A stretch of 12,755 nt of DNA from JAVKFY01 sp040223615 (GTDB taxonomy: Bacteria; Pseudomonadota; Alphaproteobacteria; GCA-2731375): NCBI GenBank assembly GCA_040223615.1, contig JAVKFY010000050.1, positions 1-12,755 of the forward strand, given 5' to 3'. Of this stretch, positions 6,669-12,755 are shown in pieces. The notes beneath the pieces are model-generated. The model was not told the origin of the DNA. It saw only the letters and a program-made list of their open reading frames with translations, and searched no databases. A program made the position numbers and the translations under genes. Numbering within the stretch: the stretch's first letter is position 1; each line of letters opens with the position of its first letter.

Positions 6669-8030
6669 TCAGAACGCCGCGTCGCGTCCGTCGCCCTTGG
6701 CGATCTCCCGCGCGCTCGGGTTTACCGAAGGCCGGAACGGCATCGCGCAGACCTCGGCGTCGACCGGCTGGCCAGGCTGTTCCGCATAGTGGTCCGGCAG
6801 CCAGACCTTCAGCGCCGTACCCTCCGCCGCCATCTCCACCGGCACGTGGCCCATGGCGATGTTGCAGCCGAGCTCCGGCGAGTACCACGGCGAGGTGACG
6901 TAGCCCACCGGCTCGCCGCCACCCTCGTCGGAGATCAGCCAGAAGTCCGGTGCGTAGTCGTCGATCGGCTTGCCGCCCAGGCGCATCCCGACCAGCGTGG
7001 TCTTGTACGGCGGCTGACCGGCCTCGAGCGCCGCCCGCGCCTTCTCCAGCGCCGCCTTGCCAATGTAGTCGGCGGTTTTCTTGCGCGGCACCTGGTAGCC
7101 GAGGTTGCACTGGAAGGGCAGCGTCTCCTGGTCCAAATCCTGCCCCCAGGACAGGATGCCGGCGGCGATCCGGCGGTGATGCGCCGGGGCGATCACCATC
7201 AGGCTGTGCGCCTTGCCGGCCTCCAGCACTGCGTTCCACATCGCCTCGGCATGCTGGATCGAGTCGACGAGGTAGATCTCGTAGCCCTTCTCGCCGGAGA
7301 AGCCAGTCTGCGAGACCAGCACCTTGCAGCCCCCGACTTCGCCCCACATCAGGCCGTAATAGGGAATGTCGCGCACCGCCTCGCCGACCAGGTCGGCCAT
7401 CAGCGCTGCCGACTTCGGGCCCTGGATCTGCACCGGCGAGACGTCGATCTCGCCGATCGTCACGTCGAACTGCATGCCGTAGTTGACGCCGCGCAGCCAC
7501 CACTCGATGTCGCTGTCGGACAACGAGAACCAGAACTCGTCCTCCGCGATGCGCAGCAGGATAGGGTCGTTGAGGATGCCGCCGGCCTCGTTGCACAGGA
7601 TCACGTACTTGCCGTTCATCGGCGCGATGCGGGTGACGTCGCGGGTAACGACGTGGTTCACGAAGGCTTCCGCCTGCGGCCCCTTGACCCGGATCTGCCG
7701 CTCCACCGCGACGTTCCACATGGTCACGTGATTGACCAGCGCGTCGTACTCGACCATCGCGCCGCCATCCTCGGGCCGGACGTAGCCGCGCGGGTGGTAG
7801 ATGCGGTTATAGACCGTGGCGCGCCAGCAGCCGGCCTGGTGCGACAGGTGCCAGTAGGCCGACTTGCGCACGCGCGTGGAGATCAGCATCTCCGTCGGCG
7901 TCGGGCCGGACTGGCGCAGGTTGATCGGCACCAGCCGGTCGGACTGGTCGACCGACATGCACTGGCGCATCTCGTAGCCGGAGGTGGATTGGGGGAGCGT
8001 GGTCTGGGGCGTGCCGACGGTGCGATTCAT
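6669..8030 (-). CDS. Stand-alone GcvT/DmdA-like tetrahydrofolate-dependent methyltransferase (demethylase)
   Basis: The 453-aa product has the glycine-cleavage T-protein fold: MWNVAVERQIRVKGPQA (104-120), GGILNDPILLRI (150-161; Asp155 is at the conserved acidic position), VSPVQIQGPKS (197-207), QTGFSGEKGYEIYL (241-254) and a C-terminal barrel (about 360-440). The YNR motif near 74, the DSD at 172-174 and GGILNDP resemble dimethylsulfoniopropionate demethylase (DmdA) more than true GcvT, which would place it among enzymes moving a methyl group from a charged donor to tetrahydrofolate. The substrate is not certain. It is longer than usual (GcvT/DmdA about 365-380 aa), the extra being about 70 N-terminal residues with an HLSHQAGCW stretch (61-69). 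Start ATG 8030 is supported by GAGGAG 7 nt upstream. It lies 106 bp downstream of the dehydrogenase gene on the same strand, consistent with a shared role in demethylation. Confidence 0.85.
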   Translation of the reverse strand: MNRTVGTPQTTLPQSTSGYEMRQCMSVDQSDRLVPINLRQSGPTPTEMLISTRVRKSAYWHLSHQAGCWRATVYNRIYHPRGYVRPEDGGAMVEYDALVNHVTMWNVAVERQIRVKGPQAEAFVNHVVTRDVTRIAPMNGKYVILCNEAGGILNDPILLRIAEDEFWFSLSDSDIEWWLRGVNYGMQFDVTIGEIDVSPVQIQGPKSAALMADLVGEAVRDIPYYGLMWGEVGGCKVLVSQTGFSGEKGYEIYLVDSIQHAEAMWNAVLEAGKAHSLMVIAPAHHRRIAAGILSWGQDLDQETLPFQCNLGYQVPRKKTADYIGKAALEKARAALEAGQPPYKTTLVGMRLGGKPIDDYAPDFWLISDEGGGEPVGYVTSPWYSPELGCNIAMGHVPVEMAAEGTALKVWLPDHYAEQPGQPVDAEVCAMPFRPSVNPSAREIAKGDGRDAAF

Positions 8031-8136
8031 CTCGCTGCTCCTCGCATGGAATTGCCGAACCTGAACCAGGGTGCGCGCCTGACGCCGCCGCCGCCGCTAC
8101 CGAAGCGACATTCGATGTTCCAGAACCGTCATTTCC

Positions 8137-10569
8137 TCAGGCGCGCAGACGTTCGTTGCCCGGGTCGAACGGGCTCTCGCCGATCACCGTGACGGGATGC
8201 GGCTTGCCGAGGATGTCCATGTCGAACTCGGTGCCCTCGGCGGCGAGCGCCGGCGGCACCATTGCCAGGGCCAGCGACTTGCCGACGCGGAACCCGTAGT
8301 TGCCGCCGGTGGCGCGGCCGACCAGTTCGCCGCCGTGGCGGATCGGGTTGTTGCCCAGCGCATCGGCGTCGGTGACGTCGTGGACTTCCAGCGTGACAAG
8401 CTGGTTCCCGAAGCCCTCGTCGCGCCAGCGCAGCAGTGCCTCGCGGCCGATGAAGTCGCCCTTGTCGGGGTGCACGAAGCGATCCAGCCCGGACTCGTAG
8501 GCGGCGTACTCGATCGACAGCTCGGTGCCGACCATGCGGTAGGACTTCTCGTAGCGCAGCGAGTCCATCGCCCGGATGCCGAACGGCTTCAGCTCCAGGT
8601 CCTCTCCAGCCGCGAACAGCGCATCGAAGATGTGGTTCTGGTATTCCAGCGGGTGGTGCAGTTCCCAGCCCAGCTCGCCGACATAGTTCACCCGCATAGC
8701 ATTGACCGGCGCCTGCCCGACCACGATCGGCTGCGCGGTCAGCCACGGGAAGGCGTTGCCGGACAGGTCGTTCGGGCTGACACGTTGCAACAGGGTTCGC
8801 GCCTGCGGTCCGGCCAGCACCAGCACGCCCATCGCGCCGGTGAGATTCTCGAACGTCACCGAGCCGTCGTCCGGCATGTGGCGCCAGATCCAGTCGTGGT
8901 CGAGCCGCTGGTACGCGCCGGCCGAGACCAGATAGAAGCTGTCCTCCGCCTCGCGCTGGATGGTGAACTCGGAGTGCACGCCGCCGCGGCTATTCAGCGC
9001 GTGACAAAGGCCGATGCGGCCGATCCCGCGCGGCAGCTTGTTGGCGACCAAGCGGTCCAGGAACGCCGCCGCCCCCGGCCCCGAGATACGCGCCTTGGCG
9101 AAGGCGGTCATGTCGAGCAGGCCGACTTTCTCGTGCACGTGGCGGCACTCGTTGCCGACATGTTCAAACCAGCGCGAGCGGCGGAACGACCAGTCGTCCT
9201 CGGCCGGCGTGCCCTGCGGCGCGAACCAGTTCGGCCGCTCCCAGCCGAACTTCTGCCCGAACACCCCGCCCCTCGACTTCATCCGCTCGTAGCACGGCGC
9301 GGTGCGCAGAGGCCGGCCGGCCGCGCGCTCCTCGTCCGGGTAGTGGATGGTGAAGACGTTGGCGTAGGCCTCCTCGTTCTTCGCCTTGAGATAGCCGGCG
9401 GTGGCGTAGTCGCCAAAGCGGCGCGGCTCGACGCCCAGCATGTCGATGGTCGGCTCGCCCTCGACGATCCATTCCGCAAGCTGCCAGCCGGCACCACCCG
9501 CCGCCGTGATCCCGAACGAGTGGCCCTCGTTGAGCCAGAAGTTCGGCACGCCCCAGGCCGGGCCGACGATCGGTCCGCCATCGGGCGTGTAGGGGATGGC
9601 GCCGTTGTAGACCTGCTTCACGCCGACCTCTCCGAACGCCGGCACCCGCTTGATCGCCGCCTCGATGTGTGGCGCCAGGCGGTCCAGGTCGCCCTGGAAC
9701 AGCTCGTACTCGCTGTTGTCGGCCGGCCCGTCGACATAGCAGGCCGGCGCGCCGACCTCGTAGGGCCCCAGCAGCAGGCCGGCATTCTCCTCGCGCAGGT
9801 ACCACGAGCCGTCCGACTCGCGCAGCACGCCCAGCTCCGGCAGACCCTGCTCGTGCCGCTTGACGATGTCCGGGTGCGGTTCAGTGACGATGAACTGGTG
9901 CTCCACGGGGATCACCGGAACGTCGAGCCCGACCATGGCGCCGGTCTTGCGCGCGAAGCTGCCGGTTGCCGAGACCACATGCTCGCAGCGGATGTCGCCC
10001 TTGTCGGTGGCCACGACCCACTCGCCGCCCTCGCGTCGGATACCGGTCACCGCGGTGTGGCGGTAGATCGTGGCGCCGCGCTTGCGCGCGCCGGTCGCCA
10101 GCGCCTGGGTCAGGTCGGCCGGCTGGATGTAGCCATCCTCGGGATGACGGATCGCGCCGACCAGCCCGTCGGTCTCGGCCAGCGGCCACAGCTCCTTCAC
10201 CTCAGCCGGGGTCAGGAAATCGACCTGCACGCCGATAGTCTCCGCCACGCCGGCATATTGGTGATACTCGTCCATGCGGTCGGCATTCATTGCCAGGCGG
10301 ATGTTGGAGACCTTGCGCAGCCCGACCTCCTGGCCGGTCTCCTCCTGCAAGCGCTGATAGAACGCGACCGAGTATTTGTGCAGCTGGCCGACCGAGTAGC
10401 TCATGTTGAACAGCGGCAGCAGTCCGGCGGCATGCCAGGTCGAGCCCGAGGTCAGCTCGCGCCGCTCGACCAGCACCACGTCGCTCCAACCCTTCGCCGC
10501 CAGATGGTAGAGCGTCGACACGCCGACCACGCCGCCGCCGATCACCACCACGCGCGCCTGGTCTTTCAT
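8137..10569 (-). CDS. Dimethylglycine/sarcosine dehydrogenase-like flavoprotein with fused folate-binding T-protein domain
   Basis: The 810-aa protein combines an N-terminal FAD-dependent amine oxidoreductase of the DAO type (about 5-370), a central connecting domain (about 375-430), and GCV_T plus GCV_T C-terminal barrel domains (about 435-800). Members oxidatively remove an N-methyl group and pass formaldehyde to tetrahydrofolate as 5,10-methylene-THF. Visible residues: GGGVVG (11-16) and Glu35 for FAD, and GSTWHAAGL (42-50), in which His46 matches the covalent FAD attachment histidine of mitochondrial dimethylglycine dehydrogenase. HPEDGYIQP (142-150), YVGELGWELHHP (629-640) and MDSLRYEKSYR (668-678) also fit. 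Position 533-534 is Ser-Glu in the folate-site motif. Start ATG 10569 has AAGGGAG 6 nt upstream; the in-frame ATGs at 10575 (zero spacing) and 10596 are less likely, and extension to 10920 would overlap the divergent regulator. Dimethylglycine, sarcosine or a related N-methyl amine could be the substrate. Confidence 0.92.
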   Translation of the reverse strand: MKDQARVVVIGGGVVGVSTLYHLAAKGWSDVVLVERRELTSGSTWHAAGLLPLFNMSYSVGQLHKYSVAFYQRLQEETGQEVGLRKVSNIRLAMNADRMDEYHQYAGVAETIGVQVDFLTPAEVKELWPLAETDGLVGAIRHPEDGYIQPADLTQALATGARKRGATIYRHTAVTGIRREGGEWVVATDKGDIRCEHVVSATGSFARKTGAMVGLDVPVIPVEHQFIVTEPHPDIVKRHEQGLPELGVLRESDGSWYLREENAGLLLGPYEVGAPACYVDGPADNSEYELFQGDLDRLAPHIEAAIKRVPAFGEVGVKQVYNGAIPYTPDGGPIVGPAWGVPNFWLNEGHSFGITAAGGAGWQLAEWIVEGEPTIDMLGVEPRRFGDYATAGYLKAKNEEAYANVFTIHYPDEERAAGRPLRTAPCYERMKSRGGVFGQKFGWERPNWFAPQGTPAEDDWSFRRSRWFEHVGNECRHVHEKVGLLDMTAFAKARISGPGAAAFLDRLVANKLPRGIGRIGLCHALNSRGGVHSEFTIQREAEDSFYLVSAGAYQRLDHDWIWRHMPDDGSVTFENLTGAMGVLVLAGPQARTLLQRVSPNDLSGNAFPWLTAQPIVVGQAPVNAMRVNYVGELGWELHHPLEYQNHIFDALFAAGEDLELKPFGIRAMDSLRYEKSYRMVGTELSIEYAAYESGLDRFVHPDKGDFIGREALLRWRDEGFGNQLVTLEVHDVTDADALGNNPIRHGGELVGRATGGNYGFRVGKSLALAMVPPALAAEGTEFDMDILGKPHPVTVIGESPFDPGNERLRA

Positions 10570-10630
10570 CGCCATCTCCCTTGCATTCGCGTCCATTGCA
10601 ACACCGCCAGCCGGCGCGGAGTTTGCCGCC

Positions 10631-10657
10631 AGCGACGCCCGCGCCGCCCATAGCGAC
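10631..10657. repeat. Direct repeat AGCGAC, 21-bp period, inside an inverted repeat
   Basis: AGCGAC occurs at 10631-10636 and 10652-10657, exactly 21 bp (two helical turns) apart in the divergent control region. The area is also framed by an inverted repeat, CGCCCGCG (10636-10643) and CGCGGGCG (10660-10667). AraC-family proteins often bind direct half-sites about two turns apart, so this is a candidate site for the adjacent regulator. In such GC-rich DNA chance is a real alternative. Confidence 0.3.
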
Positions 10658-10677
10658 ATCGCGGGCGCGTAACAGCG

Positions 10678-10702
10678 TTGACGCCGGCGCCGACTCGGCG
10701 CC
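10678..10702. promoter_or_regulatory. -35-like TTGACG followed by a 17-bp palindrome in the divergent control region
   Basis: TTGACG (10678-10683, plus strand) resembles a sigma-70 -35 box. Two bases later comes a near-perfect palindrome, GGCGCCGA-C-TCGGCGCC (10686-10702), which would occupy the spacer of a rightward promoter. No convincing -10 follows (CACGAT at 10702-10707 is the best at 18-bp spacing). Placed between the dehydrogenase gene and the AraC-type regulator gene, it is a plausible operator. The two 5' ends are about 207 bp apart, enough for two promoters and a shared operator. Confidence 0.4.
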
Positions 10703-10776
10703 ACGATCATTACGGAAAATGCGGCATGGTGCCGCCGTTCCTGGCGAGCGGCGGCCGATGATGGGTGACGCGGGCC

Positions 10777-11757
10777 ATGTTCGGAGTGACGCCGACGGAG
10801 CGGCCGCTCAAGCTGCTCTTCCTGCTGGTCCCGAATTTCTCGATGATGGCCTTCACCTCGTCGGTGGAACCGCTGCGCACGGCCAACCGCCTGGCCGGCG
10901 AGGAGCTTTACAGCTGGCACACCGCGTCGGTCGACGGCGAGCCGGTCACCGCCAGCAACGGCACGCCACTGGTCCCCTACACCTCAATTGCCAACCTGGC
11001 CGATCCGCCCGCGGCCGTGGTCGCCTGCGCCGGTATCGACGTGGAACGGATCGACGACCCGGTGCTGTTCGGCTGGCTGCGCCGCATCGCGCGCCAGGGC
11101 TCGGTCATCGGCGGGGTGTGCACCGGTCCGCTGCTGCTGGCCAAGGCCGGCGTGCTCGACGGCTACCGCTGCACCATCCATTGGGAGAACATGGAGGCCT
11201 TCGCCGAGGAATTTCCCGAGCTCGACATCACCGCCACCCTGTTCGAGGTCGACCGCAACCGTTTCACCTGCTCCGGCGGCACCGCGCCGCTGGACATGAT
11301 GCTGTACATGATCACCGAGGATCACGGGCAGGATCTGGCCGTCGCGGTCGCCGAGCAGCTTGTACATTCGATCATTCGCCACCCCGCCGATCCGCAGCGC
11401 ATGTCGCTGCGCTACCGCACCGGGATCAGCCATCCCAAGCTGCTGGCCGCCATCGCCCACATGGAGGCGTACCTGGAAACCCCGGTCGGGCGCGACGACC
11501 TGGCCGATGCCGTCGGCCTGTCGAACCGGCAACTGGAACGCCTGTTCAACAAGTATCTGGGGCTGTCGCCGGCACGCTATTACCTCAACCTGCGCCTGAA
11601 ACGGGCGCGCCAGCTCCTGTCACACACCTCGATGCCGATCCTGCAGGTCGCGGTGGCGTGCGGCTTCACCTCCGCCTCGCATTTCGCGCGCTGCTACCGC
11701 CAGGTCTTCGGCCACGCGCCGCGGCAGGAACGCCCCGCCGGGATTGCCTCGGCTTGA
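10777..11757 (+). CDS. GlxA/GbdR-type AraC-family transcriptional regulator
   Basis: The 326-aa protein has an N-terminal DJ-1/PfpI-like (GATase-1-like) sensor domain (about residues 8-190) with Cys115 in GGVCTGPLLLAKAGVLDG and the HWENMEAF stretch. A C-terminal AraC helix-turn-helix pair follows (about 220-315; LADAVGLSNRQLERLFNKYLG and GFTSASHFARCYRQVFG). Start, length and layout match the GbdR/CdhR/ArgR-like branch, whose members sense small charged nitrogen compounds such as glycine betaine, dimethylglycine, carnitine or arginine and usually activate catabolic genes. Divergent placement from a dimethylglycine dehydrogenase-like gene fits a GbdR-like role, but ligand specificity is inference. 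ATG 10777 is preferred; GTG 10765, four codons upstream, is the alternative, and neither has a strong Shine-Dalgarno. The crotonase-type gene starts 22 bp after the stop and is probably co-transcribed. Confidence 0.88.
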   Translation: MFGVTPTERPLKLLFLLVPNFSMMAFTSSVEPLRTANRLAGEELYSWHTASVDGEPVTASNGTPLVPYTSIANLADPPAAVVACAGIDVERIDDPVLFGWLRRIARQGSVIGGVCTGPLLLAKAGVLDGYRCTIHWENMEAFAEEFPELDITATLFEVDRNRFTCSGGTAPLDMMLYMITEDHGQDLAVAVAEQLVHSIIRHPADPQRMSLRYRTGISHPKLLAAIAHMEAYLETPVGRDDLADAVGLSNRQLERLFNKYLGLSPARYYLNLRLKRARQLLSHTSMPILQVAVACGFTSASHFARCYRQVFGHAPRQERPAGIASA

Positions 11758-11779
11758 GCCCGCCCTGTATGGGAGGGGC

Positions 11780-12553
11780 ATGAGCGACTTTCAGACCATC
11801 GACTACGAGGTCCGCGACCGCGTCGCGGAGATCACCATGCGGCGCGCCCCGGTCAATGCCGTGAACCACGCGCTGATCGACGACATCCTGGCCGCCTATG
11901 CCCGGGCCCGCGCCGACGACGGCGTGCGCGCGGTGATCCTGACCAGCGCCTTCGAACGCGCTTTCTCCGCCGGCATGGACCTGGAGATGATCAAGGGTAG
12001 CAACGGCCTGACGCTGCGCAACTTTCTCGAGAAGCTCTATCTCGGCGTGCACGACGCGCAATACCGCATGGGCAAGCCGACCATCGCGGCACTGACCGGC
12101 CCGGCCCGCGCCGCCGGCGTCACGCTGACCGTGACCTGCGACGTGATCGTCGCCTCGGAAACCGCCAGCCTGGGCTACCCGGAAATCGACGTCGGCGTGA
12201 TCCCGGCGATGCACTTCGTGCACCTGCCGCGCGTGATCGGCCGCCACAAGGCGTTCGAGCTGCTGTTCTCCGGCAAGCCGGTCAAGGCGGTGGAAGCGGA
12301 GCGGCTGGGGCTGGTCAACCACGTCGTGCCGCGAGACCAGGTCATGGCCAAGGCGCGCGAGATCGCCGCCGGCTTCGCCGCCAAGTCGCCGGTGGTGATG
12401 CGGCTCGGTCGCGACGCCTACATGCGGGTCAACGATTTCGAATACCGCCGCGCCATCGAGAGCACGGTCGAGACCATGTGCAACATCATCGCCACCGCCG
12501 ACGCCCAGGAAGGCCTGAACGCCTTCAACGAGAAGCGCAAGCCGGACTGGTAG
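11780..12553 (+). CDS. Enoyl-CoA hydratase/isomerase (crotonase) family protein, divergent active site
   Basis: The 257-aa length is normal for crotonases. Start ATG 11780 follows GGGAGG (11771-11776) by 3 nt; the frame is open upstream to 11744 but that overlaps the regulator. Family features are AFSAGMDL (61-68; first oxyanion-hole strand), TGPARAAGVTLTVTCD (106-121), ASLGYPEIDVGVIPA (129-143) and AERLGLVNHVVP. Compared with classical enoyl-CoA hydratase, Glu135 occupies the place of the second catalytic Glu (rat Glu164), but the first (Glu144) is replaced by Thr115. The usual GGG loop reads AAG, and the usual GAGGTQRL turn reads AMHFVHLPR. A plain 2-enoyl-CoA hydratase is therefore unlikely; isomerase, hydrolase or decarboxylase activity on an acyl-CoA is possible. 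It probably shares a transcript with the regulator 22 bp upstream; a role linked to the demethylation genes is not evident. Confidence 0.85.
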   Translation: MSDFQTIDYEVRDRVAEITMRRAPVNAVNHALIDDILAAYARARADDGVRAVILTSAFERAFSAGMDLEMIKGSNGLTLRNFLEKLYLGVHDAQYRMGKPTIAALTGPARAAGVTLTVTCDVIVASETASLGYPEIDVGVIPAMHFVHLPRVIGRHKAFELLFSGKPVKAVEAERLGLVNHVVPRDQVMAKAREIAAGFAAKSPVVMRLGRDAYMRVNDFEYRRAIESTVETMCNIIATADAQEGLNAFNEKRKPDW

Positions 12554-12570
12554 GGTCGCGTGCGAGAAAT

Positions 12571-12590
12571 GGCCGGACGCGAGCCCGGCC
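12571..12590 (+). terminator. Possible weak hairpin after the crotonase gene
   Basis: GGCCGG (12571-12576) and CCGGCC (12585-12590) form a 6-bp stem with an 8-nt loop, 17 bp after the crotonase stop. No T-run follows, so termination, if it occurs here, would be Rho-dependent or weak. Confidence 0.25.
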
Positions 12591-12617
12591 AAGTCGTCAC
12601 AACCAGTGTCGAGCGCC

Positions 12618-12755
12618 TAGAGCGTTTCTGACATTGACTGAATCGATGGGGGATTCCCTTCCGGGTTGATTTGTGATTCAAGCTGGGTGCTGGAGTTGGA
12701 GGCCAGCTTGGATGGTCCGACCCTATTCGAACGATCTTCGTGAACGTGTGGTGGC
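12618..12755 (+). mobile_element. Left end of an IS630-family insertion sequence, cut by the window edge
   Basis: A TA dinucleotide at 12618-12619 is followed by GAGCGTTTCTGACATTGACT, which I take as the outer terminal repeat. The transposase start lies 93 bp inside. The non-coding leader has several GAATC/GATTC motifs (12640-12644, 12652-12656, 12675-12679) that could be subterminal transposase sites. The boundary is inferred from the transposase, the TA preference of IS630 elements and the shared CTAGAGCGTT end with the element at 4149-4211. The right end is not in view. Confidence 0.65.
12712..12755 (+). CDS. IS630-family transposase, N-terminal fragment (14 codons, window edge)
   Basis: Only the first 14 residues are visible (MVRPYSNDLRERVV), the typical opening of IS630-family transposases, where this segment starts the N-terminal helix-turn-helix that binds the terminal repeats. 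GGAGG (12698-12702) lies 9 nt upstream of the ATG, supporting the start. The catalytic DDE domain would lie to the right of the window, so whether the element is intact cannot be judged. Confidence 0.75.
   Translation, partial: MVRPYSNDLRERVV

Noticed and set aside
6789..8192. Plus-strand open frame (467 codons) opposite the methyltransferase gene
   Set aside because: Antisense shadow with no motif; the minus strand holds the conserved T-protein sequence and a good ribosome site.
8197..10653. Long plus-strand open frame (818 codons) opposite the dehydrogenase gene
   Set aside because: Composition is shadow-like (rich in His, Arg, Gln, Val) without motifs, and the opposite strand encodes an intact flavoprotein with FAD and T-protein motifs.
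10570..10920. Extension of the dehydrogenase to a 927-aa form
   Set aside because: The extra sequence overlaps the regulator's coding start and is not family-like; the Rossmann motif begins right after the ATG at 10569, which has a good ribosome site.

Overview
The window reads as chromosomal DNA of a GC-rich alphaproteobacterium, probably from the Rhodospirillales/Rhizobiales breadth. The grounds are very GC-biased codon use, long shadow ORFs opposite the real genes, two sites matching the EcfG general-stress promoter (GGAAC-N16-CGTT) that is characteristic of Alphaproteobacteria, and a catabolic cluster for N-methylated amino compounds. No tRNA, rRNA or CRISPR array is visible. No gene-free stretch exceeds 300 bp; the longest is the divergent control region at about 10570-10776.

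Region 1 (1-4151, + strand): the 3' part of an RTX calcium-binding repeat protein, cut by the left edge and carrying a type I secretion-like C-terminus, is followed after one base by a 1057-aa exported protein. That protein has a signal peptide, about 12 TPR repeats, a coiled-coil linker and a C-terminal CHAT (caspase-like) protease domain with an intact His912/Cys963 pair. The 1-bp spacing suggests coupled translation.

Region 2 (4149-5099): a 63-bp TA-flanked inverted-repeat element supplies the stop codons of both convergent genes on either side of it. Next come a small lipoprotein gene (-) and a divergent pair on + (a 71-aa hydrophilic protein and a DUF4112 membrane protein). The 133-bp divergent gap holds two back-to-back EcfG-type promoters, one for each direction, so this looks like a compact general-stress module.

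Region 3 (5096-12553): a catabolic locus. On the - strand, in transcription order, are a dimethylglycine/sarcosine dehydrogenase-like flavoprotein with a fused folate-binding T-protein domain, a stand-alone GcvT/DmdA-like methyltransferase, and an N-acyl-D-amino-acid deacylase-like amidohydrolase. A strong hairpin abuts the ribosome-binding site of the last gene. Divergently on + lie a GlxA/GbdR-type AraC regulator and a divergent crotonase-family protein. The likely theme is oxidative N-demethylation of a betaine/dimethylglycine/sarcosine-like compound, with one-carbon units passed to tetrahydrofolate, under the adjacent regulator. The exact substrate cannot be read from sequence.

Region 4 (12618-12755): the left end of an IS630-family insertion sequence, with the first 14 codons of its transposase, runs off the window. 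Its outer 10 bp (CTAGAGCGTT) match the left end of the 63-bp element in region 2, suggesting that element is a non-autonomous (MITE-like) relative.
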